From: Cytophagales bacterium
GTDB lineage: Bacteria; Bacteroidota; Bacteroidia; Cytophagales; Cyclobacteriaceae
DNA length: 8,734 bases
NCBI GenBank assembly: GCA_020063545.1
Contig: JAGUUF010000166.1
Coordinates: 1 to 8,734 of the forward strand
Reading direction: 5' to 3'
The number at the start of each line of letters is the position of its first letter. Position 1 is the stretch's first letter. Under the pieces are notes generated by a model. The model ran no database searches, was not told the DNA's origin, and saw nothing but the letters and a program-made list of their open reading frames with translations. A program made the translations under genes and the position numbers. Positions 1 through 5,904 of the stretch are shown here, piece after piece.

Positions 1-182
1 GAAGCCTGAAGTACCTGCAGCGCAACGTTATTTTTTTCGTGTACAATGTACGTTTCATCAAACTACACACTGGCAGCCGCGCTGGCATTGCTTTCGTTGG
101 CCACGTACAGGTAGCCGTTTTGCGTAGCCGTGAACGAACGGCTAAGTTTTTCAAAGGGGTTGTAGGCGCTGGTGGTATGGTT
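1..182 (-). pseudogene. Rhs/YD-repeat protein fragment, interrupted by an in-frame stop
   Basis: The minus frame reads NPFEKLSRSFTATQNGYLYV, then ANESNASAAASV, a TAG stop at 63-65, then FDETYIVHEKNNVALQVLQA to the window edge in the same frame. This resembles the segment of Bacteroidota Rhs/RHS-repeat proteins just before the DYYPFG-type core motif, where the consensus runs roughly GYLYVYVANES...VYFDE...H. The TAG sits exactly where the family usually has Tyr before FDE, so a single substitution would explain it. Two residues also seem to be missing in GYLYV-ANES. Rhs proteins are large cell-surface or secreted toxin carriers whose variable C-termini are toxins. Upstream of about residue NPFEK the frame no longer looks Rhs-like, so both ends of the core appear lost or lie outside the window. 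Family resemblance is from memory of the motif, not a search. Confidence 0.6.
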
Positions 183-332
183 AAGCCCACAAGCAAAACC
201 GATTACCGGAGCCAGCAGCAAGAGCAGTATGGTTTTAATAAGTTTCAAAATTTCATCTTCTGTCTTTTTGGCATATTCTCTTAAGCTTGGCGCTGTCCTG
301 CTAAAGGTCTCTGAGCCGCTTGGATCGCCCAC
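63..332 (-). CDS. Hypothetical short ORF with hydrophobic segment, fused to the Rhs-like remnant
   Basis: An 89-codon frame opens with GTG at 332 and ends at the TAG at 63-65. The frame is in fact open upstream to a TGA at 432-434, with no ATG in the extension. Residues 1-30 are charged and hydrophilic (SLREYAKKTEDEI). Residues 31-47 are a strongly hydrophobic run (LIKTILLLLLAPVIGFA) followed by Cys, which looks like a membrane anchor or a poor lipobox because position -3 is not Leu/Val/Ile. Residues from about 58 on match the Rhs fragment described separately. The chimeric look suggests a rearrangement junction near 180-200, rather than a functional gene. A gene predictor would call it a hypothetical protein; I think it is more likely debris. 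I do not recognise the N-terminal part. Confidence 0.3.
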   Translation of the reverse strand: MGDPSGSETFSRTAPSLREYAKKTEDEILKLIKTILLLLLAPVIGFACGLNHTTSAYNPFEKLSRSFTATQNGYLYVANESNASAAASV

Positions 333-463
333 AATCTTACCGATTCTTCTGGTTGTGAAAGATGGTTTCGCTGATTCTTGCTTACGAAACTGTTGCTCAT
401 TAAGGATGCCAAGGGCCCGGGGCTTCGTAAATCATGTCTTTTCATAGCTTTTTTTGGTTAAGT

Positions 464-481
464 TAAAAACACTAGTTTTTA
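464..481. repeat. AT-rich 7-bp inverted repeat with 4-nt loop
   Basis: TAAAAAC (464-470) and GTTTTTA (475-481) pair perfectly around ACTA. It lies about 45 nt past the stop of the 208-residue minus-strand gene. The stem is too AT-rich to be convincing as a terminator alone, and the following minus-strand sequence is not T-rich. Confidence 0.3.
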
Positions 482-489
482 CCTATGCT

Positions 490-535
490 AAAAACCAGCC
501 AGGGATCACACTAGTTACTGTGGTGTTAATCTGGC
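490..535 (-). terminator. Possible terminator of the candidate immunity gene
   Basis: On the minus strand GCCAG (535-531) pairs with CTGGC (502-498), with an inner CACA/TGTG pairing (522-519 with 510-507), and the distal arm is followed by TGG and five T residues. The structure overlaps the TAA stop at 526-528 of the 208-residue gene. The outer stem is only 5 bp with a large internal loop, so this is a modest candidate. Confidence 0.35.
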
Positions 536-1152
536 AAAAATTGTCTCACAACTCTATTGGATAATAGAGTATCGATATTAGATTTAAATAGTTTTTTTTC
601 ACTCGAGGCTAGCCTGTAAACTCTCACAACTTTCTTAGGCATTATTCTTAAAGTATGGGGTGAACCCATTTCCGGAAAAGAGTGCAAGCAAAAGCAGAGC
701 TCCATTTTTGCCCTAACTACTTTCACTTCAAACTTCCCGTGCTGAAATCTAAATCCTTTCGAAAAAATGCTTTGATACATCGGCTCTCCATTAGAATTTA
801 AAAATTGAGAAAATACCTCATTATAATATTGCTCGTCATCACTACTTAAAAGAGAATCAATGCTTTTAGATTTATTAAAAATTTCAATTTGTTCGCAACA
901 ATAAACTAAATCTTTACTAGATAAAGGAATTTTAAAAACATATAAGTATGATGTATCTTTTCCTGATACAATTTTTTCTTGTATTGCCCCATGAACTTTA
1001 CTACCAATATCACTTTCGCTAAGTAAAAAATACACTGAAAATTTTGTATTATAACCCTCAGACCAGGTAATACTAATAATGTAAGGGCTATTGCTACTCG
1101 CTTGCAAAGCAAATGAAAGAAGAAATAGAGTAATTGTCAGTAACTGTATCAT
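526..1152 (-). CDS. Exported protein of unknown family; candidate immunity protein
   Basis: A 208-residue protein I cannot assign to a family. Residues 2-17 form a hydrophobic stretch (IQLLTITLFLLSFALQ) followed by ASSNS, a plausible Sec signal peptide with cleavage near residue 18-20, so the product is probably periplasmic or secreted. The rest is soluble, rich in Ser, Lys and Phe, with Cys pairs at 85-86 and at 153/155 that could form disulfides or bind metal. The ATG at 1152 is 22 nt downstream of the stop of the HEIYH gene, on the same strand, so the two are likely cotranscribed. Position immediately 3' of a toxin-like gene is the usual place for the cognate immunity gene of polymorphic toxins; that role is inferred from position only. 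Composition is AT-rich like the upstream gene and unlike clpC, consistent with acquisition as a unit. Could instead be an unrelated exported protein. Confidence 0.7.
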   Translation of the reverse strand: MIQLLTITLFLLSFALQASSNSPYIISITWSEGYNTKFSVYFLLSESDIGSKVHGAIQEKIVSGKDTSYLYVFKIPLSSKDLVYCCEQIEIFNKSKSIDSLLSSDDEQYYNEVFSQFLNSNGEPMYQSIFSKGFRFQHGKFEVKVVRAKMELCFCLHSFPEMGSPHTLRIMPKKVVRVYRLASSEKKLFKSNIDTLLSNRVVRQFLPD

Positions 1153-1174
1153 AAACTCTTACATTATTTTTCTG

Positions 1175-1585
1175 CTAGTTTCTATATCTTATCGGTTGTA
1201 AATCCCAGAATGCATCCTGTAATATGGCGTCAACATTTTTAGGTGTTAATGCCTCCGGAGGAACCTTTCCCGCACCGCCAGTATTATGCTCATGAGATTC
1301 AGTTCTTCTTAAAAACTGATGATATATCTCATGTAAATAGGTTCTACCACCAGTTAAAAACATTTTGGGTGCAATCAGTGTGCCATTTTCAGAAATACCA
1401 TAAAGCTGAGTGTCAGTAGTAGGCTCATTGAGGGTTTCGATTCCATACAATTTTCCAGTATTAGCTAATTGACCAGTAGTGACTCCACTTCTACTGTCAA
1501 TATGAAACTGCTCAACTTTGAAATCGAAATAAGTAACTTCACCGCTAGAATTTCTGGAACCCTGACCCCCTTCTCCATTAAACAT
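1175..1585 (-). CDS. Putative zinc-metallopeptidase toxin domain (orphan Rhs-type C-terminus)
   Basis: From the ATG at 1585 the product is 136 residues. The clearest feature is LHEIYHQF at residues 84-91: His85-Glu86-x-x-His89 is the HExxH signature of zinc metallopeptidases, and His98 or His100 in TESHEHN could be a third ligand. A hydrophobic context precedes it (PKMFLTGGRTYL), as expected for the active-site helix. Gly/Asn-rich segments (MFNGEGGQGS, TGGAGK) are typical of toxin C-terminal modules. The frame is open upstream of the ATG to a TAA at 1757-1759, adding 57 codons with protein-like content (SWRRKDNEGKREPKGRVQSD) but no ATG, GTG or TTG. The ATG chosen may therefore be internal to a toxin tip that has lost its carrier. 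A probable immunity gene follows after 22 nt and an Rhs fragment lies further downstream. The metallopeptidase call is motif-based; the toxin role is inferred from context. Confidence 0.6.
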   Translation of the reverse strand: MFNGEGGQGSRNSSGEVTYFDFKVEQFHIDSRSGVTTGQLANTGKLYGIETLNEPTTDTQLYGISENGTLIAPKMFLTGGRTYLHEIYHQFLRRTESHEHNTGGAGKVPPEALTPKNVDAILQDAFWDLQPIRYRN

Positions 1586-1756
1586 TGTATTTAAAATATT
1601 TGTAATTATTCCTATGTCATATGAAGTATAGTCTGACTGAACCCTTCCTTTAGGTTCACGCTTGCCTTCATTATCCTTCCTGCGCCAACTATCGACAGTA
1701 ACTACAGCAATTTGCAGTTGTACTACATGACGAATGAAGTTATGATTTTCATCAAA
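1586..1756 (-). pseudogene. Start-less upstream extension of the metallopeptidase frame
   Basis: Fifty-seven codons in frame with the HEIYH protein follow a TAA at 1757-1759. The translation begins FDENHNFIRHVVVQLQIAVV and continues through TVDSWRRKDNEGKREPKGRV to ILNT just before the ATG. It looks like genuine protein sequence, but contains no standard start codon (only a CTG). Directly upstream in the same frame is a 21-codon ORF (ATG at 1822, MEVSGCWQQVHLDNGFIGQK...). The simplest reading is a decayed or recombined junction between a lost Rhs carrier and its C-terminal toxin. No other gene is visible in 1586-1852. Confidence 0.4.
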
Positions 1757-1852
1757 TTATTTCTTTTGCCCGATAAATCCATTGTCCAAATGCACTTGTT
1801 GCCAACATCCAGATACCTCCATTGCACCTATATTTCACAATGTCGCCTCACA

Positions 1853-1876
1853 TAAAAAAGGCGGGTTGCCCCGCCT
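1853..1876 (-). terminator. Intrinsic terminator of clpC
   Basis: On the minus strand AGGCGGG, a GCAA tetraloop and CCCGCCT form a perfect 7-bp GC-rich hairpin followed by a run of T residues (the T run begins within the stem's last base). It lies 24 nt past the clpC stop. This is a textbook Rho-independent terminator and separates clpC from the AT-rich toxin island. Confidence 0.9.
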
Positions 1877-1900
1877 ACGGTTTAGTTAAACACCTGTATC

Positions 1901-4432
1901 TTATTCTTTCTTCGAAGCCGCCTTGGGTTTTTTCACCTTCAGCGTAAGCGCATCCGACTTACCGTCATAATCGGCTATAATGGTGCCGCCTTCTTCAATT
2001 TCGCCTTTCAGAATTTCTTCTGCTACCGGGTCTTCCAGGTACTTGGTAATGGCCCGGTTAAGCGGGCGTGCGCCAAACTGGTGGTCGTACCCTTTTTCAG
2101 AAAGAAAATCCTTGGCCTTATCGGTTAACTCAACGGTGTAGCCCAAGGTGTTAATGCGGTCAAATACTTTTTTAAGGGTAATCTCAATGATCTTATGAAT
2201 GTGTTCGCGCTGCAGCGAATTGAATACAATCACATCGTCAAGCCGGTTTAAAAATTCCGGGCTGAACGCGCGCTTCAGTGCGTTCTGAATGGTTGATTTC
2301 ATGAGTTCCTCTTCGTTCTCGCGTTTGGACGAAGGCGCGAAGCCGATTCCCGTTCCGAAATCTTTCAAATCGCGAACGCCAATGTTGGAGGTCATGATGA
2401 TGATGGTGTTTCGGAAATCAACCCTGCGGCCGAGGCCGTCAGTCAAAATTCCATCGTCCAGCACCTGCAGCAGAATGTTGAAGACATCCGGGTGAGCTTT
2501 TTCAATTTCATCGAGCAACACCACGGAATACGGTTTGCGTCTTACTTTTTCAGTAAGTTGGCCGCCTTCTTCGTAACCCACGTAACCCGGAGGAGCACCC
2601 ACCAGGCGCGACACGGAGAATTTTTCCATGTACTCGCTCATGTCAATGCGGATAAGGGCATCCTCTTTGTCGAACAGGTAGGTGGCCAATACCTTGGCCA
2701 ATTCGGTTTTACCCACACCGGTAGGGCCAAGAAATATAAATGAGCCGATGGGTTTGCGCGGATCTTTTAACCCTACGCGCGTGCGCTGAATGGCCTTGGT
2801 AAGTTTCTTTATGGCTTCTTCCTGGCCGATTACTTTGCCGCTCAACTGCTCACTCATGCCCAGCAACTTGTTGCTTTCTTTCTGGGCAATGCGGTTGGTG
2901 GGTATGCCGGTCATCATGGCAATGACATCGGCAACGTTGTCTTCATTAACCGTGTACTTTTCAGTACGGGTTTTTTCCTCCCAGCGCGCCTTGGCAATAT
3001 CCAGTTGCTCGAGTAGTTTCTTCTCCTTGTCGCGCAACTGAGCGGCCTCCTCGTATTTCTGACTTTTTACCACGCGATTCTTTTCTTTCTTCACATCTTC
3101 AATCGCCTCTTCCAGTTTTACGATGTCTTCCGGAACGTGAATGTTATTGATGTGGACACGTGCACCGGCCTCATCCATTACGTCAATGGCTTTATCGGGC
3201 AGAAAGCGGTCGCTGATGTACCGGTCAGACAGTTTAACGCATGCCTCAATCGCTTCTTTAGTATAGGTAACGTGGTGGTGATCTTCGTATTTGTCTTTAA
3301 TGTTCTCCAGTATCTGCAGCGTTTCCTCCGGTGTGGTGGAATCCACCATCACCATCTGGAACCTGCGTGCCAGCGCACCGTCTTTTTCTATGTACTGCCG
3401 GTATTCATCCAGCGTGGTGGCGCCAATGCACTGGATTTCTCCGCGGGCAAGGGCCGGCTTAAACATGTTGGAAGCATCCAGCGATCCGGAGGCACCGCCT
3501 GCACCGACAATGGTGTGTAACTCATCAATGAAAAGAATAACATCGGGCGATTTTTCCAGTTCGTTCATTACGGCTTTCATCCGTTCTTCAAACTGGCCGC
3601 GGTATTTGGTTCCGGCCACAAGCGAGGCCAGGTCCAGCGTTACTACGCGCTTGCCAAACAGCACGCGCGAAACTTTTTTTTGCACAATGCGCAGGGCAAG
3701 TCCTTCGGCTATAGCCGTTTTACCAACACCCGGTTCGCCAATCAATATCGGGTTGTTCTTTTTTCTGCGGCTTAATATCTGGGCTACGCGTTCTATTTCT
3801 TTTTCACGGCCCACTATCGGGTCAAGCTTGCCGTCTTCCGCCAGGCGTGTTAAGTCGCGACCGAAGTTATCCAGTACGGGTGTGCGCGACTTTTCTGTTC
3901 CCTTCTTTTCCTTACCGGGTGCCCCGGCACCGCTACCGAATATCCTGGATGAATCTTCATCGGGATCGTCTGTATCCGATGCCGCCTGCGGACCTTCGTG
4001 CTGGTATTCGAGCATTTCCTTTACGGTTTCGTAGTTCACATCGAATTTTTTAAGAATCTGCGTGGCCAGGTTGTCGGCATCACGCAAAATGGAAAGCAGC
4101 AAATGTTCTGTGCCGATGAGCTGGGCTTTGAAAATCTTGGCTTCGAGGTAGGTTATCTTCAAAACTTTTTCAGAGGCCTTGGTAAGCGGAATGTTTGCAA
4201 GGTTTTTAATTTCATGCGTGGCGGTTCCTTTTGATACTTTTTCGATTTCGCTGCGCAGGTCACTTAACGGAACACCCAGTTTTTTTAATACGCCCACGGC
4301 AACACCTTCGCCTTCGCGGATAAGGCCCAGCAACAAATGCTCGGTGCCAATATAATCATGCCCCAGGCGAAGCGCTTCTTCACGACTAAGGCTTATTACT
4401 TCTTTAACACGGTTTGAAAATTTTGCCTCCAT
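1901..4432 (-). CDS. clpC: ATP-dependent Clp protease ATP-binding subunit ClpC
   Basis: An 843-residue class I HSP100/AAA+ unfoldase that feeds substrates to the ClpP peptidase in the cytoplasm for protein quality control and regulated proteolysis. Domains in order: two Clp-N repeats (about 1-145, each with a GTEHLLL motif at 29-35 and 107-113); an acidic/Gly linker (about 146-180); NBD1 with Walker A GEPGVGKT at 232-239, Walker B ILFIDE at 299-304 and GALARRF at 352-358; a middle domain with a UVR-type coiled coil (about 440-477, QKYEEAAQLRDKEKKLLEQL); NBD2 with Walker A GPTGVGKT at 569-576, Walker B VVLLDE at 637-642 and arginine-containing FLNRLDD at 727-733; and a C-terminal D2-small domain. 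IGF at 696-698 fits the ClpP-docking loop, separating it from ClpB, which lacks it. Length is normal for ClpC. The Lys-rich tail (KVKKPKAASKKE) is a lineage trait. A terminator follows, and the gene has its own 134-nt upstream region. Confidence 0.97.
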   Translation of the reverse strand: MEAKFSNRVKEVISLSREEALRLGHDYIGTEHLLLGLIREGEGVAVGVLKKLGVPLSDLRSEIEKVSKGTATHEIKNLANIPLTKASEKVLKITYLEAKIFKAQLIGTEHLLLSILRDADNLATQILKKFDVNYETVKEMLEYQHEGPQAASDTDDPDEDSSRIFGSGAGAPGKEKKGTEKSRTPVLDNFGRDLTRLAEDGKLDPIVGREKEIERVAQILSRRKKNNPILIGEPGVGKTAIAEGLALRIVQKKVSRVLFGKRVVTLDLASLVAGTKYRGQFEERMKAVMNELEKSPDVILFIDELHTIVGAGGASGSLDASNMFKPALARGEIQCIGATTLDEYRQYIEKDGALARRFQMVMVDSTTPEETLQILENIKDKYEDHHHVTYTKEAIEACVKLSDRYISDRFLPDKAIDVMDEAGARVHINNIHVPEDIVKLEEAIEDVKKEKNRVVKSQKYEEAAQLRDKEKKLLEQLDIAKARWEEKTRTEKYTVNEDNVADVIAMMTGIPTNRIAQKESNKLLGMSEQLSGKVIGQEEAIKKLTKAIQRTRVGLKDPRKPIGSFIFLGPTGVGKTELAKVLATYLFDKEDALIRIDMSEYMEKFSVSRLVGAPPGYVGYEEGGQLTEKVRRKPYSVVLLDEIEKAHPDVFNILLQVLDDGILTDGLGRRVDFRNTIIIMTSNIGVRDLKDFGTGIGFAPSSKRENEEELMKSTIQNALKRAFSPEFLNRLDDVIVFNSLQREHIHKIIEITLKKVFDRINTLGYTVELTDKAKDFLSEKGYDHQFGARPLNRAITKYLEDPVAEEILKGEIEEGGTIIADYDGKSDALTLKVKKPKAASKKE

Positions 4433-4457
4433 GCTGTAAACGTGAATGAAATTACTG

Positions 4458-4465
4458 TAAATGTA
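4458..4465 (-). promoter_or_regulatory. Possible Bacteroidota -7 box for clpC
   Basis: On the minus strand TACATTTA matches the Bacteroidota -7 consensus TAnnTTTG in all but the last base, and lies 25 nt before the clpC ATG. No clear TTG -33 element is seen at the right spacing, so confidence is low. No CIRCE or CtsR-type operator is visible nearby. Confidence 0.3.
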
Positions 4466-4479
4466 AACTTTTTCGACCG

Positions 4480-4526
4480 GATTTTTTCAGGGGATTTTTT
4501 CGCGGTTCCCGCGCCAGGAAAAAATC
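4480..4526. repeat. Nested inverted and direct repeats upstream of clpC
   Basis: GATTTTTTC occurs at 4480-4488 and 4493-4501, and its reverse complement GAAAAAATC at 4518-4526. Between the second and third copies, CGCGG (4501-4505) and CCGCG (4509-4513) form a tight GC hairpin with a 3-nt loop. The set lies in the 134-nt gap between the wbqC-family gene and clpC. It could act as a terminator for the upstream gene (T-rich arms on both strands) or as a protein-binding or leader-RNA element for clpC. Confidence 0.55.
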
Positions 4527-4566
4527 GGCTTTATGCAGGTGAAAACGGAATCAGGTGCTTTTTTGT

Positions 4567-5202
4567 TCATTTAGACGCAATGGAGGCTTCAATAACCGAC
4601 TGAGCTTCCGGCCCGGTACAGAACAGCAGGTCGATAATGCTCAGGTTGGTTACAAACACATGGCCAAAAACCTGGGTATAGGCTGCCGGTTTGATAAATT
4701 GTTGAAAGCCGGAGTGTTTAGGACTTACCTGGTTGCGCAAATCGAGTGTATGGGTTGCAGGCACGTTTTCGTAAGCAACACTTTCTTTAATTGACACCTC
4801 AAGCCTGAGCAACTTCAGGCAAACCTCCAGCAGGCGGAAATTTAACTCATAAAGAAACACATGCCTGCCAAAAAGTATGGCGTGCAGGTCATCGGCAAAA
4901 TATTCAAAGAACGGGGCATTGCGGTAAGCTGATTCAATGGACCGCCAGTGGTTGTTCAGCCACTTCTGTGTGTAGTCAATGCGCACATCGGTAATCAGCG
5001 TGCGGTTGCTCTTCAAGGTAGTGGGAATAATCAGTTTTTCAACACGGTTAGCTCCCAGTATGTGGCACCGGTTACGATATGATTGCTTGACAAAATGTTC
5101 GTGCCGTTCAATTACTATCGCCTCGCAGCGGTGCACTGCCGCAAACCAGGCAATGCATGGCAGGTAATGCAGTTCAATCAGGCAGCGGTTGCCGGGTATC
5201 AT
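4567..5202 (-). CDS. WbqC family protein
   Basis: A 211-residue protein of the WbqC-like family, members of which sit in polysaccharide/O-antigen clusters but whose biochemical role is poorly defined; also common as a stand-alone gene in Bacteroidota. Recognised from LIELHYLPCIAWFA (8-21), the FVKQSYRNRCHILGANRVEKL stretch starting at residue 37, DVRIDYTQKWLNNHWRSIESAY (72-93), PFFEYFADDL (97-106) and the C-terminal QVFGHVFVTNLSIIDLLF (177-194) followed by CTGPEA. No signal peptide or membrane segment, so it is cytoplasmic. Full length for the family. The start at 5202 is 3 nt past the stop of the upstream YrdC-domain gene, so the two form an operon. The family call is by recognition of the conserved blocks; a precise function should not be assigned. 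Confidence 0.85.
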   Translation of the reverse strand: MIPGNRCLIELHYLPCIAWFAAVHRCEAIVIERHEHFVKQSYRNRCHILGANRVEKLIIPTTLKSNRTLITDVRIDYTQKWLNNHWRSIESAYRNAPFFEYFADDLHAILFGRHVFLYELNFRLLEVCLKLLRLEVSIKESVAYENVPATHTLDLRNQVSPKHSGFQQFIKPAAYTQVFGHVFVTNLSIIDLLFCTGPEAQSVIEASIASK

Positions 5203-5205
5203 ACA

Positions 5206-5829
5206 CTACAATGGATTTTCGCCAAGGCCCTGGCGCACCAGGATCGGCTCCTCAGCACTGCAATCGATTACCGTTGAGGGCACATTGCCACCGGGGCCAC
5301 TGTCTATTACCAACTCCACCATGTTCTTAACATCTTCATAAATCTCCTGCGGATCGGTAGTATATTCTTTTATGTGGTCATCATCTTTAAGCGAAGCGGT
5401 TATCAGCGGGTTACCCAGTTGTGCCACAATGGCCAGCGGTATGGCATGATCGGGTATGCGTATGCCAACCGTTTTTTTATTTACGCCAAGAATTTTCGGT
5501 ACGCTGCTGCCCGATGAAAAAATAAAGGTGTAGGGGCCCGGCAGCGTTTTCTTTAAAATTTTAAAGACCGGGGTTTCAATACGCTTTGCATAATTCGAAA
5601 CGTCACTCAGGCTGCTGCAGATAAACGAAAGATCAAGTTTTTGCGGTTTGATGTTCAGTATCCGGCACAGCCGTTCAACCGCTCTCCGGTTCTGTAAGTC
5701 ACAGCCGATGCCGTAAACCGTATCGGTAGGATACACAATAATGCCGCCATTGCGAAGCACTTCGGTTACCCGGTTTATTTTCCGGGCTTCCGGATTGGCG
5801 GGATGGATTTTCAGAAACTCAGCAGGCAT
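5206..5829 (-). CDS. YrdC/Sua5/YciO family protein (L-threonylcarbamoyladenylate synthase-type)
   Basis: A 207-residue YrdC-domain protein. The family includes TsaC/Sua5, which makes threonylcarbamoyl-AMP from Thr, bicarbonate and ATP for the t6A37 modification of tRNA, and the related YciO proteins. Motifs: GGIIVYPTDTVYGIGCD (28-44), the PGPYTFIF block (97-104), KKTVGIRIPDH (118-128) and PSTVIDC (184-190). The sequence follows the YciO pattern (LSFICSSLSDVSNYAKR at 67-83) and lacks the classical TsaC SxN: the equivalent spot reads TASLKDDD (144-151), and the usual KxR region reads KPQK (61-64). An automatic annotation would say L-threonylcarbamoyladenylate synthase; YciO-like is the more careful name. 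Start at 5829 gives the common N-terminal extension. It is the first gene of the minus-strand operon with the wbqC-family gene and is divergent from mltG. Confidence 0.88.
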   Translation of the reverse strand: MPAEFLKIHPANPEARKINRVTEVLRNGGIIVYPTDTVYGIGCDLQNRRAVERLCRILNIKPQKLDLSFICSSLSDVSNYAKRIETPVFKILKKTLPGPYTFIFSSGSSVPKILGVNKKTVGIRIPDHAIPLAIVAQLGNPLITASLKDDDHIKEYTTDPQEIYEDVKNMVELVIDSGPGGNVPSTVIDCSAEEPILVRQGLGENPL

Positions 5830-5880
5830 GCGTTAATATACGGAGGTTATTACCGAAGCCATCACGTTTACCGATTTTTG

Positions 5881-5888
5881 TATTTTTG
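5881..5888 (+). promoter_or_regulatory. Candidate promoter -7 box for the mltG operon
   Basis: TATTTTTG is a perfect match to the Bacteroidota sigma-70-type -7 consensus TAnnTTTG, ending 16 nt before the mltG ATG, which would give a very short leader. A clear TTG at -33 is not seen, only T-rich sequence. It lies in the 75-nt divergent spacer shared with the YrdC-family gene. Confidence 0.5.
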
Positions 5889-5904
5889 ACGTTGATAGGT
5901 TGTT

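Noticed and set aside
1..434. Stop-codon reassignment to explain the in-frame TAG (63-65) and TAA (1757-1759)
   Set aside because: TAG and TAA act as normal stops elsewhere in the window (for example TAG ends the YrdC-family and desaturase genes), so local gene decay is the simpler reading.
39..447. Plus-strand ORFs over the left end
   Set aside because: They are complements of the Rhs-like minus frame, with no protein-family content of their own.
906..1112. 68-codon minus-strand ORF inside the 208-residue gene
   Set aside because: Different frame of the same region, no recognisable features, and the longer frame has a better start and a signal peptide.
3291..4034. 247-codon plus-strand ORF antisense to clpC
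   Set aside because: It is a frame shadow of clpC, low-complexity in Ser/Arg, with no family resemblance; the minus-strand protein is unmistakable.
4433..4566. CIRCE or CtsR operator for clpC
   Set aside because: Neither the TTAGCACTC/GAGTGCTAA inverted repeat nor a GGTCAAA-type heptad repeat is present.
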